DNA of 41,273 nt from Rhodobacter sp. (GTDB lineage: Bacteria; Pseudomonadota; Alphaproteobacteria; Rhodobacterales; Rhodobacteraceae), in contig JASJDP010000040.1 of NCBI GenBank assembly GCA_030065095.1, positions 1-41,273 on the forward strand. Reading direction: 5' to 3'. A model generated the notes under the pieces. That model was not told the DNA's origin and ran no database searches. It saw nothing but the letters and a program-made list of their open reading frames with translations. The translations under genes and the position numbers were made by a program. Within the stretch, counting starts at the first letter, position 1; each line of letters starts with the position of its first letter. This document shows, piece by piece, positions 7,757-15,493 of this stretch.

Positions 7757-8136
7757 GCGCGACCGACAAGACCGAGCGGTTCGACCCACGCTTCCACGAC
7801 CTCGCGGAGGAGGATTTCCGCCTGGAACCTCCGCTGGGTTTCGTCCGGCAGGAACCGCTGGCTTCGATGCTCAAGGTGGTGCGCGAACCGCCACCGATGT
7901 TCGAGGGCCCACAATCCTTCGGAGTGGCAAGACCCAAGGTTGTCCCCACCGAAGGGGTCGCAATGAGCCAGAAGAAGCTGACTGCCACCGGGCTGATTCT
8001 CGATCTGGCGCATCTGGTCATCAGCCGGGAAGGCGAGATCGAGGCCAGCGGTGATCCGCTCGTCCAGCAAGGCCTGGAAGAGGTCTACCGCTTCCTGCTC
8101 AACAGCGAACAACTTAGCTCGATACGCCAGACATAA
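7753..8136 (+). CDS. unknown protein in the sctI-sctD-sctG run
   Basis: A 127-aa soluble protein starting at TTG 7753, which overlaps the sctD stop codon and is preceded by GGGGGCAGAGA. The overlap indicates translational coupling. The N-terminal half is Pro- and charge-rich with few hydrophobics (FDPRFHDLAEEDFRLEPPLGF). The C-terminal half holds two helices (TGLILDLAHLVISREGEIEAS and GLEEVYRFLLNSEQLSSI). I do not recognise it. By position it could be a small cytosolic accessory such as a needle co-chaperone (SctE-like partner of the TPR protein that follows), which is inference only. Confidence 0.65.
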   Translation: MSATDKTERFDPRFHDLAEEDFRLEPPLGFVRQEPLASMLKVVREPPPMFEGPQSFGVARPKVVPTEGVAMSQKKLTATGLILDLAHLVISREGEIEASGDPLVQQGLEEVYRFLLNSEQLSSIRQT

Positions 8137-8144
8137 GAGGAGCC

Positions 8145-8474
8145 ATGCTGGATCAGGTCGATACCAAACAGAAAGAACATGATGCGGTTCTGGCCTTGGC
8201 GCAGAACCTCTCCCAGTACGGGCAGTTCGAGAGCGTGCTATCCCTCCTTGATCTCGCCAATTGGCTGGCGCCAGGCAGCCAGCAGGTGAACGAACTGCGC
8301 GTGGCCACATTCATGAAACTCGGCCGCTGGGAAGACGCTCTGACCGAAGTCCTGGAACATGTCGGCATCGACAGCGTTGACCGCAAAACTCTCGCGCTGC
8401 TGTACTGGAACCTCGGCGAAACCGGTCTGGGCGACCAGAGCTTTCGCCAGAGCGTGACTATGCACCGCCCCTGA
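8145..8474 (+). CDS. TPR-type T3SS chaperone, SctG-like
   Basis: A 109-aa helical protein made of about three TPR-like helix pairs: LALAQNLSQYGQFESVLSLL, DLANWLAPGSQQVNELRVAT, and MKLGRWEDALTEVLEH. YscG-type chaperones of the needle subunit have the same size (about 115 aa) and fold. It begins 8 bases after the preceding gene, with AAGAGGAG before the ATG, and closes the plus-strand run. It is the last recognisable type III gene. The next gene is convergent. Confidence 0.7.
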   Translation: MLDQVDTKQKEHDAVLALAQNLSQYGQFESVLSLLDLANWLAPGSQQVNELRVATFMKLGRWEDALTEVLEHVGIDSVDRKTLALLYWNLGETGLGDQSFRQSVTMHRP

Positions 8475-8491
8475 GCCGCGCTGCTGATCGG

Positions 8492-8503
8492 CACCGTGCG
8501 GTG
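8492..8503. terminator. short hairpin between convergent genes
   Basis: CACCG and CGGTG with a 2-base loop sit between the SctG-like gene and the acetyltransferase. No T-tract follows, so a terminator role is weakly supported. Confidence 0.25.
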
Positions 8504-8510
8504 TCAGATC

Positions 8511-9020
8511 CTAGCCGGTGCTTTCGATTTCGAGCACCATCAGCAAAAGATCATGCCGGTCCCCGTCCGTCTTGATCGCGTTGGGAATACAGCCCGTCTG
8601 CTGGAATCCCGCCTTGGTGTAAAACTCGATCGCGCGGTCCGCGGCGGAGGAGACCAGAAGCTCCAATTGCTGGATCTTCTTGAGTTTGGAAATCTCCTTA
8701 GCCAGTTCCAGTAGCGCGTAAGCTATCCGCTGCCTGCGATACCGGAAATCGACGTAAAAATTCGAAAGCGCGGCCCGGTGGCTCGCTTTGCCGCCGGACG
8801 AGGGGCGGAAGAACACCATGCCAATCAGATCCCGGCCCTGAAAACAGCCGAACCCGTAGCGCTGTCGCAGTTCCAACGCGTAGCTTTCGGACCCCTTGGC
8901 GTCCGCGTCCTCCAGTGTCGCCTCAAAACTGTCGGCACTCTCTCGAAGGGCCTGTCGATATAGGTTGCGATACGCGTCGACATCTTCAGGCTCGATCAGC
9001 CGAAGGACCGGATTCTGCAT
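8511..9020 (-). CDS. GNAT-family N-acetyltransferase
   Basis: A 169-aa enzyme from the start MQNPVLRLIEPEDVDAYR. A longer frame to 9071 adds 17 residues not typical of the family. GNAT features are in order: beta1 VLRLIEPEDVDAYRNLY, beta4 GMVFFRPSSG through LSNFYVDFRYRRQRIAYALL (the acetyl-CoA pyrophosphate loop Q/RxxGxG/A, here RYRRQRIA), and the late LELLVSSAADRAIEFYTKAGF motif. It transfers an acetyl group from acetyl-CoA to an unknown amine, perhaps a small molecule or protein N-terminus. Neighbours do not reveal the substrate. Confidence 0.85.
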   Translation of the reverse strand: MQNPVLRLIEPEDVDAYRNLYRQALRESADSFEATLEDADAKGSESYALELRQRYGFGCFQGRDLIGMVFFRPSSGGKASHRAALSNFYVDFRYRRQRIAYALLELAKEISKLKKIQQLELLVSSAADRAIEFYTKAGFQQTGCIPNAIKTDGDRHDLLLMVLEIESTG

Positions 9021-9096
9021 CAGGGTCTGTGCTCCATTTTCTGAACCAAGCGGCACCATACTGCGGCGCACGATCCCAAAAACGAGTGCTTGGACC

Positions 9097-9114
9097 TACG
9101 TAGTTTCCTAAGTA
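9097..9114. promoter_or_regulatory. dyad TACGTA-N6-TAAGTA upstream of the binding-protein gene
   Basis: One perfect half-site and one with a single mismatch, spacer GTTTCC, 108 bp upstream of ATG 9222. Same architecture as the sites at 352-369 and 6025-6042. It lies between two divergent genes and could act on either. Confidence 0.45.
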
Positions 9115-9221
9115 CCCACACCAGCAGAATGCCTCACCACGCGCAAATGTAATTTGACGTAGCGGGCGGCAAGCCTATCTCCATGCCGCAATAAAGCATC
9201 GCAACGCACCGTGTTCGGACC

Positions 9222-10397
9222 ATGCAAACCCAGGAAACAGCCTCAATACACGGTCTGAAACCACGGAAGTCTTGGACAAAGATGTCAAATTTGGTTTCTG
9301 GGTTCGCGGCACCAAGGATTGCCGACGCGCTGGCAAGAGCGCGCATTAGATCTGCAATAGCGTGTGTTTTGGCCGCCGTCGCATTGCCAACCGACCTTTT
9401 TGCCGACGACCCCGAATTGACCGTTCTGCACTACTACGGCTACGGCGATTCGAAGCTTCACCTTGATTACATTGCAAAATATGGTCGAAGCCCCAAGTTC
9501 ATGTTTACCACGAGCGATCTGGAAGCGTTGAATATGCTGAAACGCGGATTCGACATCCAAGTCGTCTATATCTGTATGCCGGCGCTGTCCGCCTTCGTCG
9601 CCGAAAGCGTTATCGAGAAATGGGACTTCGACAGAATTCCGAATTCGACCTATCGTTTCGCAGGCGATGTCCTGGGCGATCGATCCGCCGACCTTTCGGA
9701 GTATCTTGTACCCTACGAATTCGGCAATCTGTTTCTGACCTACAACGCAGACCAGGTGCCGCGCGCGGACGTGCAAAATCTCGAAATCTTCAAAAACCCG
9801 AACTATTCGGGGAAGATCTCGCTGCCGGCCTATTCCGAAGACCTGTTCACGCTGTCGCTTCTGGCAACCGGTGTCGACAATTGGGATACCCTGACAGAGG
9901 CCGAATTCGAGGCCGCCGTGACCTGGCTCGAAGAGGTGCATCTTAACCTGCCTTCGTACTGGGAACACGAGGAAGAACTGGTCGATCAGTTTATCGTCGG
10001 AGACATCCTTGTAGCCTGGGCGTGGAATAGCGTCGGTTACTATGCGCGCGATGTGAATAAGGCGATCCGCTACGCCGAAGGGCCGGATGTCGGTTACGGC
10101 CACTGGACATGTGGCTTCGTGAAGACAAAGACCAACCATCGGCGCGATACCATGGCCTACGACTATGTCAATGCGGTGCTTTCCGAAACCAATGCCGAGC
10201 AACTCGTCGACTGGGGCCTGGGCCTGGCCAATGAAAAGGCTTTCGCTTTGTACTATGACGAGGACACCAGGCGTGAAGTCGGGCTGCATTCTCCTGAAGG
10301 GCCGCGATTGACGCAATCCAGCCTGCCGGCCGACCTGTACCTGCGCTTCGTGGAGGAGTTCGAACGGATCCGCAAGCTACCGAAGGCTGCCAACTAG
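9222..10397 (+). CDS. PotD-like periplasmic binding protein, orphan
   Basis: A 391-aa exported solute-binding protein of the spermidine/putrescine family (SBP_bac_8-like). The signal peptide lies at residues about 40-63 (ARIRSAIACVLAAVALPTDLFA), so ATG 9282 (MSNLV) may be the real start. The mature sequence shows the PotD order: LTVLHYYGY, FMFTTSDLEALNMLKRG, then LVPYEFGNLFLTYNAD, LEIFKNPNYSGKISLP, and the late DYVNAVLSETNAEQLVDWGLG. No ABC permease or ATPase is nearby. It is followed by a histidine kinase and response regulator on the same strand, so it may deliver ligand information to the kinase rather than feed a transporter. Ligand identity is not visible. Confidence 0.85.
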   Translation: MQTQETASIHGLKPRKSWTKMSNLVSGFAAPRIADALARARIRSAIACVLAAVALPTDLFADDPELTVLHYYGYGDSKLHLDYIAKYGRSPKFMFTTSDLEALNMLKRGFDIQVVYICMPALSAFVAESVIEKWDFDRIPNSTYRFAGDVLGDRSADLSEYLVPYEFGNLFLTYNADQVPRADVQNLEIFKNPNYSGKISLPAYSEDLFTLSLLATGVDNWDTLTEAEFEAAVTWLEEVHLNLPSYWEHEEELVDQFIVGDILVAWAWNSVGYYARDVNKAIRYAEGPDVGYGHWTCGFVKTKTNHRRDTMAYDYVNAVLSETNAEQLVDWGLGLANEKAFALYYDEDTRREVGLHSPEGPRLTQSSLPADLYLRFVEEFERIRKLPKAAN

Positions 10398-10542
10398 ACC
10401 GGATCTCGCCGACCCGTCTCACCCCGAAAAAAGGCAACGCGACCTGCACAAATGTCACGTGAGTTCAGGCGAATTCGGGCGTTTTCGACCCTGGCAGGAA
10501 GCTGCTTTCAGGGCCGTCGCACCATCAAAAAAACCAGCGTTC

Positions 10543-10548
10543 TACGTA
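10543..10548. promoter_or_regulatory. TACGTA half-site upstream of the histidine kinase
   Basis: A single TACGTA, 102 bases before the preferred kinase start at 10651. The partner half-site after six bases (TCTATG) is poor. The distance to the start codon matches the better dyads elsewhere. Confidence 0.2.
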
Positions 10549-10650
10549 GCACCATCTATGACGATTGCGGCATCCCTGATGTATAAGACCGGCAAGAATT
10601 TTGGATCATTGGAGTGGCTTATCCTTCGAGCGCTTCGAAATAAGCATTCA

Positions 10651-12954
10651 ATGGACGGAACGCCCTTGTCGTTACGTTCGGTATTGATATTCGGGATCAG
10701 CGGCGTCCAGATCCTCACCACGCTCGCGGTTGTGCTCTTGATTTATTTCGGGATGGAGCGGGCGATTTCCAGCCAAGCGAAGGAGCTTCTGGAACGCCGA
10801 ACCTTGTCGGTCGCGGACCAGGTCGTCAAGTTCTTCACGCCGCCGATCCGGATTCTCGAGACGCAACGCGTCACGATGGAGCGTGACAGCTTCGATCTGG
10901 ACAAGGACGAATTCATCGAGATGAAGTTTTTCGGCGTTCTGCGTGCGAACCCGGAACTGTCATCCCTCTTTTACGCACGAAGCGACGGCAGTTTCCTCCA
11001 TATCTCGCGGTTGGAAGACTCCAACCGGTTCTCGACCCGAATTGCCACCACGGCCGGCGTCACCATCGCGCGCTTGGAACGGAACAGCGATTTCGAACCG
11101 ATCGAGAAGTCCTACGGTCGTTTTGGCGTCGGTGACCCGAGGGAACAGGGATGGTTCAAGGCGACGCGCGATGCCGACACTCCGGTCTGGTCGGACGACA
11201 ATCGGTTCATTACCGCCACCGGTCCCCTTATGACCCTGACCATGCCCATCGTTCGGGATGGCGAGCTTCTCGGCGTGGTCGGCACGGATATCGACCTCTG
11301 GAGCCTCGGCGCCATCCTGCGCCGCGAAAGCCGGAACCAATCCCACACGACTACGATCTTTACCCATGACAGCCACGTCGCCCTGTATGTCAGCGACAGC
11401 AATCTGATCCTCGACACTTCGCTTCCGGCCCTGAGCGAGTATGTGGACCCCATACCGGAAACCGCCTTCGCAACCAAACTGGCCTCGACGGAAGCCTACG
11501 CATCGAGCTTTCGGCACACCGATGGCGCGGACACTGCGGTCGAACGGTTTCTGGGCCATATGCAACCGCTCGACAACTCCTTGGGCCTGCCCTGGGTCGT
11601 CGCGCTGCATGCCAAACGATCCGATCTTTCGGGGGGACTGCAGGACAACATTTCAGGGCTGGTGTTAATCTCCGTCGCCGTGTTGTTGCTGCTGTCACTG
11701 GTCTCGATCCCGATTGCCAATCAGATTCGGTCACCCTTGGTCAGGTTCTCCAGCAAAACCAGAGAGGCGTCCATGATCAGCCCCGGAACTGCGTCAGAGC
11801 TGTCGGCCCCCTACAGCGAGTTGAAGGTCACCGAGAAGGCGCTGGCCGAGGAAATCACTCAGCGCCACGCCTTCCAGTCTGCTTACGAACAGACCTTCAA
11901 AGTGACCTCCCGCGGGGAGGCGTGGATCGACCCGCGCACGCTTCGGATCCTGCAGATCAACGACCGCCTGAGCGAGATGCTCGGCCTGTCGAAAGACGAC
12001 GCCCAAGGCAGGCATGTCCACGATATTCTGGTGGAAGACGACCTTGACGAATTGCGGACGTTTTCGCAGATCGTCCTGAGCGACAAGGAATTCTGCGTGG
12101 AGGCCGAATTCATCGCCGCCGACGCCAACACGCAGTGGTTGCGATTGACAGCATTCCTGATCCGCGATGACTTCGGCGCCCCGGATCACGCTCTGGCGAT
12201 TTTTGAAGACCTGCAGGAGACCCACAACCCAGACGAGCGGTTGGAATACCTCAAACGCGACCTCTACCATGTCAGCCGCATCAACTTGCTGGGCCAGTTC
12301 GCGGCCGGTCTTGCCCATGAATTGAACCAGCCGCTTGGTGCGCTGGTGCACGATCTCGACAGCGCGCAATTCGTTCTGGAAGAGGACGATCTGGACCGCG
12401 ACGAGCTCCGGGGCATCCTGAATGACGTCGATCGGCACGCCCACCGTGCCGGCGAGATCATTCGCGCCTTGCGGGACCTGATCCAGAAGGACATGACTGA
12501 CAAAAACGAGTTTGAGCTGGACGAACTGCTCAAGCAAACCCTGTCGATCATGGAGCCGGAAGCCCGTATGTACAACGCCTCGATCGAGGTCCAGCAACGA
12601 TCGAATTTCCGGGTTTTCGGCAATCGTGGACAGCTTGCGCAGGTGCTGGTGAACCTGATCCGGAATGCGCTCGAAGCCCTCGGATTTTCCGGGCGATCGG
12701 ACGGCATCATCCGGATCACCGCCGCTAAACGCGACGCTGCTATCGTTATCAGCATCGAAGACAACGGTCCGGGATTTCCCGCGCACATCAAGCCGTTTGT
12801 TCAGTTTCAATCCGCGAACCAAGGCGGCTTGGGTTTGGGATTGTCGATTTGCAAGTCGTTGGTGGAGGCGAATGACGGGACGATAACCTATCAGCCAGTT
12901 CAACCTAACGGCACGAAGTTTGTCATAGAACTGAAGGGAGAAGAAATTGGGTAA
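10651..12954 (+). CDS. Cache-PAS sensor histidine kinase
   Basis: A 767-aa kinase from ATG 10651. The frame is open back to GTG 10459, but the extra 64 residues lack kinase-like features and contain a TACGTA half-site, so I favour the shorter form. No start has a strong ribosome site. Order: TM1 (RSVLIFGISGVQILTTLAVVLL), a large double-Cache-like periplasmic domain (GDPREQGWFKATRD, GVVGTDIDLWSLGAIL), TM2 (SGLVLISVAVLLLLSLVSIPIA), a PAS domain (WIDPRTLRILQINDRLSEML), then HisKA with H556 in AGLAHELNQPLGAL, and HATPase with N (LVNLIRNALEAL), DNGPGFP and GLGLGLSICKSLV. The ELNQP box is of the DctB/FixL type. The adjoining periplasmic binding protein is its likely sensor partner. Confidence 0.9.
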   Translation: MDGTPLSLRSVLIFGISGVQILTTLAVVLLIYFGMERAISSQAKELLERRTLSVADQVVKFFTPPIRILETQRVTMERDSFDLDKDEFIEMKFFGVLRANPELSSLFYARSDGSFLHISRLEDSNRFSTRIATTAGVTIARLERNSDFEPIEKSYGRFGVGDPREQGWFKATRDADTPVWSDDNRFITATGPLMTLTMPIVRDGELLGVVGTDIDLWSLGAILRRESRNQSHTTTIFTHDSHVALYVSDSNLILDTSLPALSEYVDPIPETAFATKLASTEAYASSFRHTDGADTAVERFLGHMQPLDNSLGLPWVVALHAKRSDLSGGLQDNISGLVLISVAVLLLLSLVSIPIANQIRSPLVRFSSKTREASMISPGTASELSAPYSELKVTEKALAEEITQRHAFQSAYEQTFKVTSRGEAWIDPRTLRILQINDRLSEMLGLSKDDAQGRHVHDILVEDDLDELRTFSQIVLSDKEFCVEAEFIAADANTQWLRLTAFLIRDDFGAPDHALAIFEDLQETHNPDERLEYLKRDLYHVSRINLLGQFAAGLAHELNQPLGALVHDLDSAQFVLEEDDLDRDELRGILNDVDRHAHRAGEIIRALRDLIQKDMTDKNEFELDELLKQTLSIMEPEARMYNASIEVQQRSNFRVFGNRGQLAQVLVNLIRNALEALGFSGRSDGIIRITAAKRDAAIVISIEDNGPGFPAHIKPFVQFQSANQGGLGLGLSICKSLVEANDGTITYQPVQPNGTKFVIELKGEEIG

Positions 12955-13582
12955 CGCACACTCGGACCCGGATCCCGTCCACCAGACGGTGTTCGTCGTC
13001 GACGACGACCCGGAAATGCGGGTTGCCGTCGGTCGGTCCTTGTCCAAGCGCGGATTCCATGTCGAGGAATTCGCAAGTGCCGAAGAGTTTCTCGAAAGCC
13101 CCGGACCGGGAAAACCCGGATGCATCGTGCTGGATTTCGGGCTTCCGGGCATGAATGGCCTCGATCTCCAGGAGCATCTTATCAAGGCGGGCATCGGCAC
13201 TCCGATCATTTTCATCACCGGGCATGGCGGCATCCCGGAATCGGTCAGGGCCACCAAGGCGGGCGCCATTGATTTTCTCGAGAAGCCCTATGAGCCGCGC
13301 GTGCTTGCCAACCGTGTCGAAACCGCGTTGGAGATCGATCGTCTGGAAATGAAGGCGCGCAAACTCAGGAGCGCGCTGGACCAGTCTCTCAATGATCTGA
13401 CGGAGCGCGAGCGAGAGATCTTCGACCTGATGATCGAACGCCCGGAACTGAGCTCTAGCAAAGGCGTCGCGCTCGAACTCGGAATCAGCCCCAGGACGGT
13501 CGACAAGCACCGGGCGCAGATCCTTCTGAAAACCGGCTGCCGGACGCTGGCGGAACTGGTCGGGCGTTACGCGGCCGCCTGA
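12947..13582 (+). CDS. FixJ/LuxR-type response regulator
   Basis: A 211-aa regulator starting at TTG 12947, overlapping the kinase stop by 8 bases with GGGAGAAG upstream, so the pair is coupled. The receiver domain (VFVVDDDPEM, phosphoacceptor D63 in VLDFGLPGMNG, ITGHG, and the K in FLEKPYE) is followed by a LuxR/FixJ helix-turn-helix (LTEREREIFDLMI ... GISPRTVDKHRAQILLKTG). It very likely is phosphorylated by the kinase just upstream and acts as a DNA-binding activator. Targets are unknown. It is a candidate binder of the TACGTA dyads, but nothing in the sequence proves this. Confidence 0.92.
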   Translation: MGNAHSDPDPVHQTVFVVDDDPEMRVAVGRSLSKRGFHVEEFASAEEFLESPGPGKPGCIVLDFGLPGMNGLDLQEHLIKAGIGTPIIFITGHGGIPESVRATKAGAIDFLEKPYEPRVLANRVETALEIDRLEMKARKLRSALDQSLNDLTEREREIFDLMIERPELSSSKGVALELGISPRTVDKHRAQILLKTGCRTLAELVGRYAAA

Positions 13583-13747
13583 TCGAGCCGGGTTCTGTAA
13601 GGTGGCCGCTTGGTCCAACCGCGCGTCACGTGAATTGGCGGACATCGTAACGCGCGTTGATGGTCGCGATACAAGATCCGGCAGTGCAATGTCTTAATCG
13701 CCGAGAGGGAGGTTGCGAGTAGAATTGCTGCGAGCGAAAATAAGCGG

Positions 13748-15493
13748 ATGAAGCAATACACCGTATTCTTGGGCTTCCTTGCCGGGATTCTGACCGTTTC
13801 CGCAGCCGTCTGGTTCTTTGCATTGACCCAATCACTGACCGAGCTCGACCGACGCGCGCGTTCGGATTTGGCGCTGGCGTCGGACCGGCTGATGGGCAGT
13901 CTCCTCGGCTATCGGCAGCTTGCCGTCGCCCTGGCGTCCGACCCGCGGCTCGGCTCGGCGACGACGAACGAACAAACGCTATCGCAGATTTTGCTGCATA
14001 TGTCGGATATCTCCGGCGCGCTCGACTTCGTCCTGCTGGACCGGGCGGGTGATCGTGTCGCCAGCGCAATGGGCACCACGCCACACGACTGGCCCAGCAC
14101 CACCTTCGTCGACCGGGCCCTGAGCGGGGCGTTGGGGCACGGTGTCGGCATCAGCCACCGGTTCGGACGGCGTGTCTATTATTACGCCGCCCCGGTGTTT
14201 TCCGAGACCGGACCGGTGTCGCGGGTTATCGTCGCTATTATCGATCTGGAAGCCATCGAGGCGGAGTTCCGCGGCTCGCGCCCCGCGGTCTACATGACCG
14301 ATCGGTCCGGGGTCATCTTTTTCTCGAACCGGTCGGAGTTGATCTTGCGCGACCGCAACCTCGGTACTGAAGAAGGGGCGGCGCAGGGCGAGGACGAAAC
14401 CATCGCACCGTTCGTGGATGTGGAACCGGGTACGTTTCTTGGCCGCGACATCTGGCGCGTTTCGGCAGGGCGATACCTGCCCCAACGCGCGCTGCATATC
14501 GAACAAGATCTGCCGGTGATCGGGATGCACGCCGAGGCGCTGGTCGATCTGCGCCCGGCCCTGACCGATGCCGCGCTGCAGGCGGCCGCGGCCGGCGCCG
14601 TGTTTCTGTTCTTTGGCGCGGTCGTGTTCTTCGTCGCCAATCAGCGGCGGATTCTGGCCCGGGCAAATGCAGAGCTGGAAGAAAGGGTCAGTGGCCGAAC
14701 CCGCGAGCTGCGCCAAGTCAACGCCTCGCTCCGGACCGAGATTTTGGAGCGGAAAGAGGCGGAAAAGGCGCTGAAGCGGGCACAGAAGGATCTGATCCAA
14801 GCGGGCAAGCTCAGTGCCTTGGGAAAGATGTCTGCCGGGATCAGCCACGAGTTGAACCAGCCGCTGATGGCGATCCGGTCTTTCTCCGACAACGCTGCGA
14901 CGTTCATCGAGCGCGGCGACGCCGACACGGCGGCCAGCAACATGCTGAAAGTCCGCGATCTGGCTCTTCGTATGGCGCGGATCATCGGGAACTTTCGTGC
15001 CTTCGCGCGCCAGGAAAAGGAAACCGTGCACCGGGTGGATCTGGTACAGGCCACTGGCGACGCAATCGATCTGGCGGCCAGCCGGCTGGACGCAAAGGGT
15101 GTCGACCTGCAGCTGGATCTGCCGGCGGGGCCGGTGTGGGTGCAGGGCGGCGAGGTGCGCCTGCAGCAGGTGGTGCTGAACCTGGTGTCCAATGCCATCG
15201 ACGCCATGTCACAGTCGAACCGGCGCGAGCTTTCAGTTTCGGTGCAAATCGGCACGCCGATCGTCCTGACAGTGCGCGACACGGGTCCAGGGATCGAGGA
15301 ACCCGACAAGGTATTCGAACCCTTCTATTCGACAAAGGAAATCGGCGAGGCCGAAGGCGTCGGCCTGGGTTTGTCGATTTCCTACGGGCTGGTTCAAAGC
15401 TTCGGCGGCAAGATCCGGGGACGCAATGCCGATGGTGGCGGCGCGGTCTTTACCATCGAATTGCAGCCGTGGGCCGAGGAGATCGCGGCATGA
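13748..15493 (+). CDS. dctB: DctB-like C4-dicarboxylate sensor histidine kinase
   Basis: A 581-aa membrane kinase. TM1 spans residues about 5-27 (VFLGFLAGILTVSAAVWFFAL), a Cache-type periplasmic domain runs to about 275 (LLGYRQLAVALASDPRL ... SATGTTPHDWPSTTFVDRAL region), TM2 is near 280-300 (AAAAGAVFLFFGAVVFFVAN), followed by a coiled coil (LARANAELEERVSGRTRELR). HisKA carries H367 in SAGISHELNQPLMAIRSF, and the ATPase domain has VLNLVSNAIDAM, VRDTGPGIE and GVGLGLSISYGLV. DctB homologs sense succinate/fumarate/malate directly. The stop overlaps the start of the dctD-like gene by ATGA, and the TRAP transporter genes follow, which supports the dicarboxylate role. Confidence 0.9.
   Translation: MKQYTVFLGFLAGILTVSAAVWFFALTQSLTELDRRARSDLALASDRLMGSLLGYRQLAVALASDPRLGSATTNEQTLSQILLHMSDISGALDFVLLDRAGDRVASAMGTTPHDWPSTTFVDRALSGALGHGVGISHRFGRRVYYYAAPVFSETGPVSRVIVAIIDLEAIEAEFRGSRPAVYMTDRSGVIFFSNRSELILRDRNLGTEEGAAQGEDETIAPFVDVEPGTFLGRDIWRVSAGRYLPQRALHIEQDLPVIGMHAEALVDLRPALTDAALQAAAAGAVFLFFGAVVFFVANQRRILARANAELEERVSGRTRELRQVNASLRTEILERKEAEKALKRAQKDLIQAGKLSALGKMSAGISHELNQPLMAIRSFSDNAATFIERGDADTAASNMLKVRDLALRMARIIGNFRAFARQEKETVHRVDLVQATGDAIDLAASRLDAKGVDLQLDLPAGPVWVQGGEVRLQQVVLNLVSNAIDAMSQSNRRELSVSVQIGTPIVLTVRDTGPGIEEPDKVFEPFYSTKEIGEAEGVGLGLSISYGLVQSFGGKIRGRNADGGGAVFTIELQPWAEEIAA

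Noticed and set aside
15136-15489. Extension of the DctD-like protein upstream of 15490
   Set aside because: It overlaps the ATPase domain of the DctB-like kinase in another frame and has no homology. The ATGA overlap start fits operon style.
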